Notes under the pieces: generated by a model | Told to the model about the DNA's origin: nothing | Seen by the model: the letters and a program-made list of their open reading frames with translations, nothing else | Database searches by the model: none | DNA from: an uncultured Prevotellaceae bacterium | GTDB lineage: Bacteria; Bacteroidota; Bacteroidia; Bacteroidales; Bacteroidaceae | Direction of reading: 5' to 3' | Length of the DNA stretch: 64,000 nucleotides | Assembly (NCBI GenBank): GCA_900315455.1 | Contig: OMZE01000017.1 | Span: forward strand, 62,001 to 126,000 | In this document: positions 34,827 to 44,508 of the stretch, in pieces | Numbering within the stretch: the stretch's first letter is position 1 | Layout of the letters: every line of letters starts with the position of its first letter | Made by a program: the position numbers and the translations under genes

Positions 34827-36086
34827 ATGGGCAATAACAAAGAATCTGAGCCAACTTCTGGGTTTGTAATACCATCGGAAATAGCAAAAAACGATGGCTT
34901 TACAGATTTTACGAATATCCCGAGCAGAGGTGTATTCCAATTGACCCGTGCCAAGCGCAACGGACGCTGGTGGATGCTGAAGGGTTTGCAGGAGAAATAC
35001 CGTAAAGACAGCATTTTCCGTGTGTTTTTGGAAAAGGAGTTCGAGATTGCCAGTCAGTTGCAACATCCGATGGTGGTATCTGTCTACTCATTGGAGGAGG
35101 TGGAAAGTTTGGGGCCGTGCATCGTCATGGAGTGGATAGAAGGTACGACACTCCATGAGTGGCTGACAACAGGAAACCATACCCTGAAACAGCGCCGGCA
35201 CATCGCCAACATGCTTTTGGAAACTCTCATTTATGTGCATAGCCGCCAGACACAGCACCGCGACTTGAAGCCATCCAACATCATGGTCACCCATAACGGA
35301 AGATATCTGAAACTCATCGACTTCGGTTTGTCGGATACCGACAGCCATGCCATTTTGAAGGCCTCCGCCGGAACAGAAGGCTATATGGCACCCGAAGGGC
35401 CGTCGGACATCTATTCCTTGGGTGTCATCCTCCGCGAACTACAGTTGGGCTGGGCAAGTTTCGGGGTGGTTAGAAAATGCTGTGCTCCCCTTCATCGCCG
35501 CTATCACGACATATCTGCCATACAAAGAGACCTGCAACGTGCCTGGCATTGGCCTCGACGCCTGCTCTATGTGGGTATCCTTGTCATGCTGGTGGCTGTG
35601 CCTTATCTTATCAACCTCTCACACACCCAGCAGAGACTGCAATCGGTCAGTGACTCGCTGAAAATGGTCAGGGAAGAAAGTAGCACCATGCTCAATACAC
35701 AAAAGGCCAGAAGTGACTCATTTGAGCAGCAAATCAGTCAGTTCACCCAGGAACACCCTTTGGAGCAAGGTGAAAAACTCCCATCGGCGCAGTTGACCGA
35801 CAGCCAATTGGCCTTATTGTCAAAATATGAAGCAGAGCAGGCAGCCATTCAACAGCATGAGCGCAAAATCACCGAAGCAAAGAGACAGATAGACAAACGC
35901 ATCAAGGAGTTGGGCATAGAACAGATGCTGGACACGCTCAGTAGCCAGCGTTATCTCTCGATGCCGATTCTTACAATGGTTTTGGAGATGGGGAACGAAA
36001 CCGAGGACCTCGAGTTGAAAGCATATATAGAAGAACGTTATTGGAGAACTTGGATGAAGCGGCTGAACGCATTGCCTATTGACTAA
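34827..36086 (+). CDS. Membrane-anchored Ser/Thr protein kinase (Hanks-type) with coiled-coil tail
   Basis: A 419-aa protein. The kinase domain covers about residues 20-235: ATP-anchoring Lys in WWMLKGL, catalytic loop HRDLKPSN, metal-binding DFG in LIDFGLSD, then YMAPEG and DIYSLGVIL. The segment between APE and DIYSLG is shorter than usual. A single transmembrane helix follows (about 245-268, YVGILVMLVAVPYLINL), then a periplasmic region with heptad-like coiled coil. ATG 34827 is chosen over an in-frame TTG three codons earlier. Its stop overlaps the stop of the convergent gene. It may sense envelope state through the coiled coil; that is inference. Confidence 0.85.
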   Translation: MGNNKESEPTSGFVIPSEIAKNDGFTDFTNIPSRGVFQLTRAKRNGRWWMLKGLQEKYRKDSIFRVFLEKEFEIASQLQHPMVVSVYSLEEVESLGPCIVMEWIEGTTLHEWLTTGNHTLKQRRHIANMLLETLIYVHSRQTQHRDLKPSNIMVTHNGRYLKLIDFGLSDTDSHAILKASAGTEGYMAPEGPSDIYSLGVILRELQLGWASFGVVRKCCAPLHRRYHDISAIQRDLQRAWHWPRRLLYVGILVMLVAVPYLINLSHTQQRLQSVSDSLKMVREESSTMLNTQKARSDSFEQQISQFTQEHPLEQGEKLPSAQLTDSQLALLSKYEAEQAAIQQHERKITEAKRQIDKRIKELGIEQMLDTLSSQRYLSMPILTMVLEMGNETEDLELKAYIEERYWRTWMKRLNALPID

Positions 36087-36640
36087 TCGCACAACTGTAC
36101 CATTACACCGTCACGCTGTCCCGCAACGTATGCCGTAGGTGGCAGTCCTTGGTGGTTCAGTTCGTCCAGATAGAGCGGTTCATGTTGTATCATCAAGTGA
36201 CAACGGAACGTGTCGCCCACACTCAATTTTGAGTTTTCCGCTTCCAAAATCTCAAACCTGCTTCCTCCTAAGTGCCTAACCACGATGCGCCTGTCTGGCA
36301 GCCATGTGATGATGAGTCGTTGACCAAGGCGCATCCCTTCTGTCGTCACCCTGTCCTCTATGCAGATGCCGCTTTGCACATCGTCTTTACTTTCTGCGTG
36401 AGCGCAAAATTCTTCATAGTTTCGATAGCCTGCAAACCGCGACAGCACGTCAAGTGTATATTGCCGTGTCTGCACCTTCTCATTTTTCAGATACCCCCAA
36501 AGCCGCTTCAGCGTGGTGGGCGACAATCGCTCTCGCGTCCCTTTTAATATCAAGAGGCTCAGCATCTCAAAATCACGTGCTTCCCGCAATTCATGCCCCA
36601 CAACGCGCTCCACCTCTTGTTTTAGTTCTTCCTTTTTCAT
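36083..36640 (-). CDS. Putative regulatory protein with N-terminal helical (HTH-like) region
   Basis: A 185-aa protein. The N-terminal half (about 1-85) is helical with SPTTLKRLWGYL and TLDVLSRFAGYRNYEEF, a pattern common in Bacteroidales proteins that look like DNA-binding or adaptor domains. The C-terminal half is a beta-rich domain (GQRLIITWLPDRRIVVRHLG...SVGDTFRCHL). I use ATG 36640 (MKKEELKQ); the earlier in-frame starts add a poor hydrophobic stretch. The last 4 bp overlap the kinase stop in convergent orientation. I recognise the type but not a named family. Confidence 0.6.
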   Translation of the reverse strand: MKKEELKQEVERVVGHELREARDFEMLSLLILKGTRERLSPTTLKRLWGYLKNEKVQTRQYTLDVLSRFAGYRNYEEFCAHAESKDDVQSGICIEDRVTTEGMRLGQRLIITWLPDRRIVVRHLGGSRFEILEAENSKLSVGDTFRCHLMIQHEPLYLDELNHQGLPPTAYVAGQRDGVMVQLCD

Positions 36641-36986
36641 ATTGCAAAATAAGTACATTTTCCCCATTCCTGCAAGTAAAAGGTTGAAAAGGACAGAAAA
36701 GGACTTGCCGATATTCATTCACAAAGATCTTTTTGTGAGAAAAAAGAGAAATCAGCACGTCTATAACGAAAACAAGGTCTATGAAAACACATTGAGATTA
36801 CAGGCAGATGACCAAATCACATCAAGGGATTACACATGGCACAACGCCTCTATTATGCCTTATAGCGTATGGAGAGAATAACCAACAAGCCAGAGGGCAC
36901 ATCGTGAATGATGTGCCCTCTTTCGCTAAGTTGATATACAAGAAGTAATCCGTTGCCTGGATTGGGTTTCAAGGAACTGGCAGTAA
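36641..36986. other. Spacer with a hairpin near 36.9 kb
   Basis: 346 bp with no supported gene. GAGGGCACATC (36893-36903) pairs perfectly with GATGTGCCCTC (36910-36920), followed by TTT. It lies just beyond the stop of the 65-aa gene in the minus direction and could act as its terminator, though a long T-run is missing on that strand. Confidence 0.5.
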
Positions 36987-37184
36987 TCAGAGTTTGTCCC
37001 AGTCGTCGTCATCCCATCCGCTGAAGTGGTTGGCCGATGGGTCCTTGCTCCCGTCCTCGTCCACGCCGCCATAGCCGATTTCCAGCCTGTCGTTCATTAT
37101 GCCGGTCACGCCACTTGCAGACTGGAGCAGCAGGCAATCACAGATTTCCACAGTGATTTCAGGTGAAATATATGTCTTTTTCAT
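36987..37184 (-). CDS. 65-aa acidic small protein linked to the GLUG surface protein
   Basis: A short protein starting MKKTYISPEITVEICDCLLLQ and ending SGWDDDDWDKL. The N-terminal part (MKK.YISPE....LLLQS) is a recurring pattern of short Prevotella/Bacteroidales proteins of unknown role, and the C-terminal part is Asp/Gly/Trp-rich. It starts 18 bp after the stop of the giant surface-protein gene, so they are co-transcribed. There is no classical signal peptide. Confidence 0.7.
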   Translation of the reverse strand: MKKTYISPEITVEICDCLLLQSASGVTGIMNDRLEIGYGGVDEDGSKDPSANHFSGWDDDDWDKL

Positions 37185-37202
37185 TTTCTTTCCTCCTCTG
37201 CT

Positions 37203-40200
37203 TTATTTGATAACCATTTTCTTACCGTCAACAATGTAGATGCCGCTCGGCAGCCTCTTCATGTCCACGTCGTGCCCCACATATTGTCCCTGAATGGTGT
37301 AGACATCACCCTTTCTTATCATATAGCCGGGGATGCCGTCGATGGATGTCGGGTCGCCGTCGATGACGAAGTTTAGGTTTGCACCGAAGTCGCTCTCCTT
37401 GTTGAGCACTGCTCCCAACTCGAACCATCCACGGAAGGCCTTGATGTTGGTTTTACCCGTGCTGTACCAGAACTTGTTGCCGCTGAGGAAGAGGCCGTCC
37501 TCGGGCACTGTTGTCTTGACAAACGTGCCGATGAACTTGCCCGGGAAGCCATAGTCGGCGTCGGCTGTCTCCACATTGGTCACGGTGCTCACCAGTGTGA
37601 CACCGTCAAGTTTGATCTCGCTGATGTTCTTTCCGGTCTTGATGAGGACAGGAGTTCCACCGGCCAGGTTTCCGCGGGCCGGGATGGTGTAACTGTCGAA
37701 TTTGAGCGTGATGGCCAGTGGTGTCACGTTTTCCTCGTCATCGCCGTAGTCCACCTCAAAACCGCTGAACGTTGCAAACTGCACATCCTCGCCGAAGGCT
37801 TTCGTGGCATTCGCTCTCGTCAGGTTGAAGGGCAGCACGATGGTGCTCCACTCCCCGGCGTTGATGGTGCGCGCCATGGTGATGTCGCCTTTCTCGCCTG
37901 CGGTATAAGCGGGCAGCGATGTGTCTGTCTCGGCGAAGTGTATCCTGCCGTCGTTCTCCTCGATGGTGAGCAGAGAGATGATGTCGGGTTCAAGTTCCTT
38001 CTTGTGTGAGTCGGCATCTGCCATAATGGCATTCAGCACATGAACGTCATACTCGCCTGCCTCATAGTCAGCGGGAATGTCGACGGTGATGCGGGCCACC
38101 TCTCCTTCGTTGCCGCTGAAGGTGTACACCTTTCCGGTCTGCGGGTTGGCGGTAGATGAGCCGCAGAGTATCTTCAGCGTGCCGTCATCCTGGATGGCGG
38201 AGTTGAAGTAGTCGGTCTTTCTCGAATTGGTGCGCTCGGTACTCAGTTCCACCATGAGCATGTCGTCCTCGTCGGTGGCGATGGTGACGCCGTCGGGCAA
38301 CTGCAGGTTGAGTTCGAAGCCGGCCACGTCACCGGTATTCTTCATCCTGAGAGAGAGCACCTGCCGGGTGCCGGGAGCGGCGGTAATGGGTTCCACATAG
38401 ATGGCGTTGTCGAGTGCGTCGATGTCAGTCGGTGTCACGCTGTCTGCCCTCCGTGGTGCCATCATCATCTGTCCCTGGTTGGCGGCACCCGCCGTACCGT
38501 TGAGAATCATGTTGGCGATGCCAATGAAGTCGGCCACGTCGATGGAGTTGTCCACGTTGACATCGGCGGCCTTATGGACGAACACCTCCGGGGTGTTGCC
38601 AAGGATATGGTTGGCAACGGCGATGAAGTCGGCCACGTCGACACTGCCGTCAGCATTGACGTCACCCAGCGTATAGGAGGAGACGGCCAGTGTCGACTTG
38701 AGGTAGTCGGTCACATAGGGCACGGAGTTTTTGTCACTAATCCTGACATTCTTCAAGATGACGGGATACTCTCCCTCCTCCATGTCCGGTGAGAGGTTGA
38801 TGGTGATGACGGCCACCTCTCCGTCGTTACCGCTGAAGGTGTAGCCCTTTGACGAGCCACAGAGCACACGGAGCGAGCCGTCGGCCTGCACGGAGCAGTT
38901 GAAGTAGTCGGTCTTGCGCTCTGTGGTGCGCGCCGTGCTCAGTTCGGCAAGGACAAAGCCGTCCTCGTCGGTGGCGACGGTCACACCTTCGGGCAGGTAG
39001 AGGTCAAACTGATAACCCTGTGCCTCGATGGTGTTCTTCATCCTGATGGAAAGTTGCACCTGTCCGCCGGCTGCCGCCTCCACCCGCTCGATATAGAGGG
39101 TGTTGTCTATCTGGCTGTAGTCGGTGTCCTCGCCTGGTGTCACCCGCTGGCTCTCAAACTGAGTTATGGCGTTGTTTAATTGAGTCATACACTCGCTGAT
39201 GGTCGCTTCGTCCATCGTGCTGGATATCTGATTTCTCACGCTGTTGATGACCGCAAGCAAGGCGGCACGTGAGCCGGGAGCATATTGGCCAATTTCTTCC
39301 CCCTCTGTGCTGTTGTCATAGAGCGCCTGTGCCTCATCGACCAAAGCCTGAAGTTCTGCGATGGCTTCGTCAAGATTGGGCACTACGGTCACCTGGCAAT
39401 TAGCAGATACGTTGCTGCCATCTGTAGATTTTGCAGTAATGATAGCAGTGCCTTGTCCTATGGCCGTTACGACTCCGTCGGCAACTGTAGCGACGGATTC
39501 GTTGCTGGAAGTCCATGTGAGACGCTTGTTACTGGCATCTTGTGGCAGGATATTGGCAGTAATGGTAGCGGTGTTTCCCTCCGAAATAACAAGCGATGTG
39601 TTGTCAAGTGTGATGCTAACAATAGGATTGGCATTCGCTTCCCAAAGCAAGTATGGGTAAGTCTGGCCTTCGTCGATGCCCCATACGGATGAGAAGTCCC
39701 ATCCGCGGCCCTCGTATATGGAGGCTGTCATCAGTTCCGCTTGTGTTTTTGCAATGCCCTCAAGGTTGTCGTCCGTCTTAGTTTGTGGTACGCCATTGAG
39801 CGACACCTGCATGGTGCTCAGGGCATAGTTGTTGTTGCCTGGCTCCGAGGCACCATTTTGGAAACCTCCGACGACACGGCATCCCCATGATGATTGATCA
39901 GTAAGTGAGATGATGTTGTTTGCAGCCACGCAATTGGAAATGCTTGCCGATGAACCATCAAGTTCTCCCACAACGCCTGCACCATACATTACGCCATTGA
40001 CATTTCCACTTGCGTAACATTTGCGAATTGTACCTTTTGAATAGCCTACCAGTCCTGCTGTATATTGTGTGCCGTAGACGTTGGCTGTAGTATAGCAGTT
40101 TTCAATCTCTCCTTCACCATCATTCATTCCTACGAGTCCTCCTGTACAACTGTTGATGCCTGATGCCCTGACTGTGCCTTTTGCATAGCATTGTTCCATC

Positions 40201-40739
40201 ATTGATCTATTTTGACCTACAAGCCCGCCAACGTAACTTCCACTACCTGCGGATGTAATTGTGACGTCGGCGTAAATCTTGCTGAGTTCATCATAGGCAC
40301 TGGAAAAACCGAAAATACCACCAACGGATCCACTTCCAGAGGAAGTGATGGTGGCTGTAGCAGAACAATCTGTAGCTATTACCCTAAAAGAGTAACCTAC
40401 CAGTCCACCAGTATAACCAGTTCCAGAGGATGAAACGCTGCCACTGAAATGGACACCTATGAGACCAGGTTCTTCTGTATTACTAGACCCCATATGCTGC
40501 AAATATCCTGCCAGGCCACCTACATCTTGAGTTCCTTCTACATTTCCTTTGACAGAGCAATTGATGATTTCCCCATTCTGCATATATCCGATAAGTATGC
40601 CTGTATAGTTACCACCTTTCACTTTCTTCCCAGTTGCCACCTCGACGGTAAGATTTCTAATGGAACTTTTGTCGGAGGCAGAAAATTTGGAGAATAGGCC
40701 ATTATATTCATTAGAGGTGTTTGTCCAAAGACCGGTCAC
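37203..40739 (-). CDS. GLUG/Ig-like/dockerin-like surface protein, C-terminal part after an in-frame stop
   Basis: This is the downstream 1178 codons of an interrupted gene. The reading frame continues that of 40749-42749 and is separated from it by a single TGA and three codons; the GTG at 40739 is only the first possible start. Order: about eight GLUG repeats (GGLVGY...), a bacterial Ig-like (Big_2) domain (about 385-465), a FIVAR-like helical region (470-560), a cohesin-like beta domain (585-690), two calcium-loop dockerin-like repeats (DVNADGSVDVADF, DVNVDNSIDVADF), a second cohesin-like domain and a final type IX sorting-like tail (IYTIQGQYVGHD...LPSGIYIVDGKK). Without the upstream part it has no signal peptide, so on its own it should not be exported. 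Confidence 0.75.
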   Translation of the reverse strand: MTGLWTNTSNEYNGLFSKFSASDKSSIRNLTVEVATGKKVKGGNYTGILIGYMQNGEIINCSVKGNVEGTQDVGGLAGYLQHMGSSNTEEPGLIGVHFSGSVSSSGTGYTGGLVGYSFRVIATDCSATATITSSGSGSVGGIFGFSSAYDELSKIYADVTITSAGSGSYVGGLVGQNRSMMEQCYAKGTVRASGINSCTGGLVGMNDGEGEIENCYTTANVYGTQYTAGLVGYSKGTIRKCYASGNVNGVMYGAGVVGELDGSSASISNCVAANNIISLTDQSSWGCRVVGGFQNGASEPGNNNYALSTMQVSLNGVPQTKTDDNLEGIAKTQAELMTASIYEGRGWDFSSVWGIDEGQTYPYLLWEANANPIVSITLDNTSLVISEGNTATITANILPQDASNKRLTWTSSNESVATVADGVVTAIGQGTAIITAKSTDGSNVSANCQVTVVPNLDEAIAELQALVDEAQALYDNSTEGEEIGQYAPGSRAALLAVINSVRNQISSTMDEATISECMTQLNNAITQFESQRVTPGEDTDYSQIDNTLYIERVEAAAGGQVQLSIRMKNTIEAQGYQFDLYLPEGVTVATDEDGFVLAELSTARTTERKTDYFNCSVQADGSLRVLCGSSKGYTFSGNDGEVAVITINLSPDMEEGEYPVILKNVRISDKNSVPYVTDYLKSTLAVSSYTLGDVNADGSVDVADFIAVANHILGNTPEVFVHKAADVNVDNSIDVADFIGIANMILNGTAGAANQGQMMMAPRRADSVTPTDIDALDNAIYVEPITAAPGTRQVLSLRMKNTGDVAGFELNLQLPDGVTIATDEDDMLMVELSTERTNSRKTDYFNSAIQDDGTLKILCGSSTANPQTGKVYTFSGNEGEVARITVDIPADYEAGEYDVHVLNAIMADADSHKKELEPDIISLLTIEENDGRIHFAETDTSLPAYTAGEKGDITMARTINAGEWSTIVLPFNLTRANATKAFGEDVQFATFSGFEVDYGDDEENVTPLAITLKFDSYTIPARGNLAGGTPVLIKTGKNISEIKLDGVTLVSTVTNVETADADYGFPGKFIGTFVKTTVPEDGLFLSGNKFWYSTGKTNIKAFRGWFELGAVLNKESDFGANLNFVIDGDPTSIDGIPGYMIRKGDVYTIQGQYVGHDVDMKRLPSGIYIVDGKKMVIK

Positions 40740-40748
40740 CTTGTGGCC

Positions 40749-42749
40749 TCAGCCATCAAAATGTATGGGGTCTGTGCCACTTAGAACAACTGCAGGCCAT
40801 CCTGCGGAAGGACTATTTGCATTAATCCACGAAGTAAGGTCTATGTCGTTCATCAGTTTATAGTAGCCTGAATTAGTGGCTCCTTGTAAATCCTCTGCAG
40901 TATAAATAAGGTATGGGTCACTTTCTGTGCCACCGCCAGGATAACCCACCGTGCCGGTGGTGTAATATGATGGCTTGAGATTGCTTGCCTCTGCATAAAG
41001 CCGCACTTGTGCACCACTTTGCAGAGGCTCGGTGTTGAACGTCCATGCGTTGCCGTTGCACGTTGTGCTGACAGGTGCATTGTCCTTGTAGCAGAGATAT
41101 ACGGTTCCACCATCATGACTGTTTCCACTGATGCTGCCGGCATTGGATACAAGTTCTGACTCAATCTTGGGAGGAGCAGCCTGGTATTTTTTGTATGGGA
41201 AGCATTCTGTCTCAAGGATAGTCCAATTGTTGTCAAAGTCCCATCCCCATGCCACATAATTCGCCTTCAATTTCAGCATCGACGGACCTATACCCGTTCC
41301 GTTTTGAGCATTGTCCGACACGTTTTGGGCTACATTGCTGAGATTTACAATCGTTTGGTTTAAAGCCCTGTTGCCTTCCGATGAACCAAGGGCGCCGACT
41401 TCAACATAACTGCCATAGCCATAGATGCGGCCGACACCGGAATTAGCACTGATACTGGTGTTGAGTGCTACATTGGATTTGATGGGCAGTTTCCTTGTTG
41501 AAGAACCTCCTTCAACACGACCTACCAATCCTCCGACATTAGAACTACCAGAAATGGTTGCATTGCTATAACAATATGAAATACTCTGGTAACAGGCACT
41601 ACCTCCGTCATTAATATATGAATGACCAACCAATCCTCCTACATTGTCATGTCCTGACAAGATACCGTTGTAATAACTGTTGGTTATGACATATTGATAA
41701 TCTTGACCAATAATACCGCCAACACCATCGTGTCCGGTAATATCCCCTATAGCTGAGCAGTTGTCTATTGCATATTTTAAAATATTATAGGAATTCGAAG
41801 CAGTTTGACCAACTATACCTCCAACGTAGTCAACTCCACTTATTTCACCGAAAAATATGCAGTTGGATATAGGCCTAGCAGAAGAATCATAACCTGCTAT
41901 GCCACCAGTAATATTACCGGAATTAGTTATCTTTCCTTGATAATAGGAAGAAGTAATGACGCCATTAATATGTCCCACTATTCCTCCGACAGTACTTGTT
42001 GCAACGATGTTGCTATGACAATTGGCAGAAGTAATTTGGCCACCATTACTCCATCCCACTATTCCTCCGACTTTCTCTGTCGCGTTGATGTTACCATTAT
42101 ATGTGACTGAAGTTAAGTTAAAACTACTAGCTTGTCCAATAATGCCGCCTACATAAGACGTGGCCTTGATAGAACCTTGCACGCTGCAGTTTGTGATATT
42201 CCCAGAAGAGGAGATTAAATATGTACATCCTGCAATACCACCAACATATTGTTTGGCTGTAATACCTGTAGATTGAGAGATGACAGCAGAACAACCAGAG
42301 ATGGTGCATGTGTTCTTGCAATATCCCGCAATGGCTCCAACATAGTTGTTACCTTTGATATACGTGGCATTTAATTTGAGATCGTTGATGGTAGCCCCAT
42401 CTATATATCCGAAAAAGCCAACATAACTTGTGCCGCTTCTATTGATAAATAATCCACTGATGGTGTGCCCATTGCCCTTGAAAACACCCTTGAATGGTGA
42501 TGCGGAGGTGCCGATAGGCAACCATCCTTGGCTGGGATAATTCTCAGAGATGTAGTTGCTTACATCCAGGTCTTTCTGTAATGAAAACACTACACCTTCT
42601 TGTCCAAGAAAATTGGCTACTTGGGCCAATTGGATCTCATTATAAATGAGATACGGACTGCTTTCCGTACCCGAACCCGACCCGCTGAACTGAGCGAAAA
42701 TCGGGATGGTGGCAAGCAAGAATGCCAATGATGATAATAGTTTTCGCAT
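40749..42749 (-). pseudogene. GLUG-repeat surface protein, N-terminal part ending at a premature TGA
   Basis: 666 codons with a signal peptide (MRKLLSSLAFLLATIPIFAQ), a first domain typical of GLUG proteins (ESSPYLIYNEIQLAQVANF...FKGNGHTISGLF) and about eleven GLUG-type repeats, then a second SDPYLIYTAEDLQ start-of-repeat block. It stops at TGA 40749-40751 inside the motif HFDG-stop-GHKVTGLW, which matches the internal FKGNGHTISGLF except for the stop codon. The intact gene would encode about 1848 residues. As written it makes a secreted fragment lacking the type IX tail. Confidence 0.75.
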
Positions 42750-42830
42750 ATTCTTAAATGTTTAATAGATTTAACTAATTATTTTTCTTTCATTCATTCT
42801 GATACAGTGTATGACCACATAGATTGATTG

Positions 42831-43544
42831 TTACAGTTTGAAATACTTCTTTATTTCATCGTCTGATATGCCTTTCCCGTCAAGACGGACTATGTTTTTA
42901 GGTGTAAGATACCCACTTCGAGGACTTTTGAGTATGTACAGATTGGGATAGTCAGCAAGCCCGTCGATTCTTTTCAGCCATCTTCCTCTTTCCCGCATAA
43001 TGATAATCATCTTGTTTTCTTGCATAGCCTGCTTGATCAGTTCGTCTGTAAAATTGTAGGAAGGCAAGCGACTGGGAAAGTAGAATCCCTTGCTGGAGTG
43101 GTAAGGGAAAAACTCTATGAAGAAGATATCAGGACGACTGCCGAGAATTTTTTCAAGTTCTTTGGTGCGCTTGTCAAGCCAGTTCACGCCCTCATGTGGT
43201 TTTCCAGATTTGTTCAAGATTTTTTCAGCCCAAAAGCAACTTTTCGACTTCAGTTGTAAATTGGCTATGGTGGCTTTTTCAAAAGCAATGTCGCCTTTAA
43301 AACAAGCATCAGGCTTTCCCGGGTTCTTGCTTAAGCAATAAACCTTGCATTCAGGATTGCCATTGAATGGATCAGGCAAGCAGTCGAAAGTCAGTGCTAT
43401 TTCACTATTCTTGCCGTTGATGTCATCTGCATATTGCTGAGCAGATTTGTTCTTGGGAAATTTGTCTTTATCACATTTTGCGATATTTTCCCCATCGACG
43501 ATAGCCGTCCAAGGATTGGCTATTTTCATTTTCTTCTGGCCCAT
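42831..43544 (-). CDS. Hypothetical protein, possibly uracil-DNA-glycosylase-like fold
   Basis: A 237-aa cytoplasmic protein. The segment PDPFNGNPECKVYCLSKNPGKPD resembles the first motif of uracil-DNA-glycosylase-superfamily proteins (P.PF.G......L..NPG). A later strand-loop (DIFFIEFFPYHSS) and IIIMRERGRW could match further core strands. No catalytic His/Asp pair can be assigned. It is upstream of the GLUG gene on the same strand with an 80-bp gap. A tentative fold suggestion only. Confidence 0.55.
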   Translation of the reverse strand: MGQKKMKIANPWTAIVDGENIAKCDKDKFPKNKSAQQYADDINGKNSEIALTFDCLPDPFNGNPECKVYCLSKNPGKPDACFKGDIAFEKATIANLQLKSKSCFWAEKILNKSGKPHEGVNWLDKRTKELEKILGSRPDIFFIEFFPYHSSKGFYFPSRLPSYNFTDELIKQAMQENKMIIIMRERGRWLKRIDGLADYPNLYILKSPRSGYLTPKNIVRLDGKGISDDEIKKYFKL

Positions 43545-43619
43545 AAAAAAAAGATTTTAATGATTATTTTCCGGTATTCCAGCAAGCACACAGAGTGTGA
43601 GCCCTCTTGACATTCCTCG

Positions 43620-43745
43620 TCAGAAGGTTCTGGAATACCCGTAGCGTAAAGAATGAAAATCAGCCCACACCTGAAAGTATATGTCAACTGCCTCCTTTAG
43701 GTTGGAGGTAGAGCCGATATACACATCAGGAGGAACAGCCTTCAT
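43620..43745 (-). CDS. Possible 41-aa small protein
   Basis: ATG at 43745, TGA at 43620-43622. The peptide reads MKAVPPDVYIGSTSNLKEA and ends RYGYSRTF, with ordinary protein-like composition. After the stop the same frame stays open for about 20 codons to just before the next gene. It could be a short real gene or a decayed one. The DNA is also rich in inverted repeats (GGTATTCCAG at 43573 with CTGGAATACC at 43632), so a structured RNA is an alternative. Confidence 0.3.
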   Translation of the reverse strand: MKAVPPDVYIGSTSNLKEAVDIYFQVWADFHSLRYGYSRTF

Positions 43746-44310
43746 ACTTTTACCCACGCTACAGTGAATTTTCCAGATTTACTGACGGGTTAAAGCATAA
43801 TTGCTCTCCTCGATGTCTGTTGTCCATTTCTCCGAACAACGTTACAAAGATAAGAAATAATTCTGAAAGTTGCGCCATTGTGAACTGATTTTTTCTTTTT
43901 ATCCGCAAAAATAACTTAGTGGGAATACATAGACAAGTCCTTTTCTGTCCTTTTTTTCTTTCACAGGAATATGTCGTAGACCCACGGACAGGAACAGGTA
44001 TATCATGCTGTGCATGATCAACATCGGCGGTGCCTCGGCGAATCAATAAACGAAGTAATGTTCGTCGGGATTTAGATAAACTGCTCGCGCTCGGCAGTAT
44101 TCAAATGAATTTGCACTGCACTCTCTTAATCGCAGTTTTGCAATCCCGACGCAGTGAATATCAGGAACCAACGGTCGGCGGCCGAAGGGAATTGAAAATC
44201 GACGTGCGAAGCGGAAGTCAAAGCCAACTTTAATCCGAGAAAGCGTATTGAAAATGCTTATACTCAAGCCGGGCGAATTGCAAATATTGCAAATACGCCC
44301 GAACGTCCGT

Positions 44311-44508
44311 TGGAGGGAGACGGGAAGAATCCCGTCTCTACAGCGTGGATGGACATTCTTCATTGGCACCCTCATTTCTGCCAAAAATGATTTGTACGTT
44401 GAACACATACCGCTGGAGGGAGACGGGAAGAATCCCGTCTCTACAGCGTGGATGAGTATTCTTCATTGGCACCCCTCATTTCTGCCAATAATGTTTTGTA
44501 CGTTGAAC
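44311..44508. repeat. Two tandem repeats of about 102 bp
   Basis: Copies start at about 44311 and 44413. Each has GGAGGGAGACGGGAAGAATC followed by CCGTCTCTACAGCGTGGATG, then ATTCTTCATTGGCACCC, TCATTTCTGCCAA and TTGTACGTTGAACA. The core AGACGGGAAGAATCCCGTCT is palindromic. Copies differ by a few substitutions and one extra C. Confidence 0.8.

Noticed and set aside
36513-36881. 122-codon plus-strand frame opposite the HTH-like gene
   Set aside because: It lies antisense to a better-supported gene, has no domain, and reads into the spacer.
40749-40751. TGA in the GLUG gene as selenocysteine or a recoded sense codon
   Set aside because: TGA ends other genes here, such as the amylase at 5345-5347, so the code is standard. 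I see no selenocysteine insertion structure and no selenoprotein machinery in the window.
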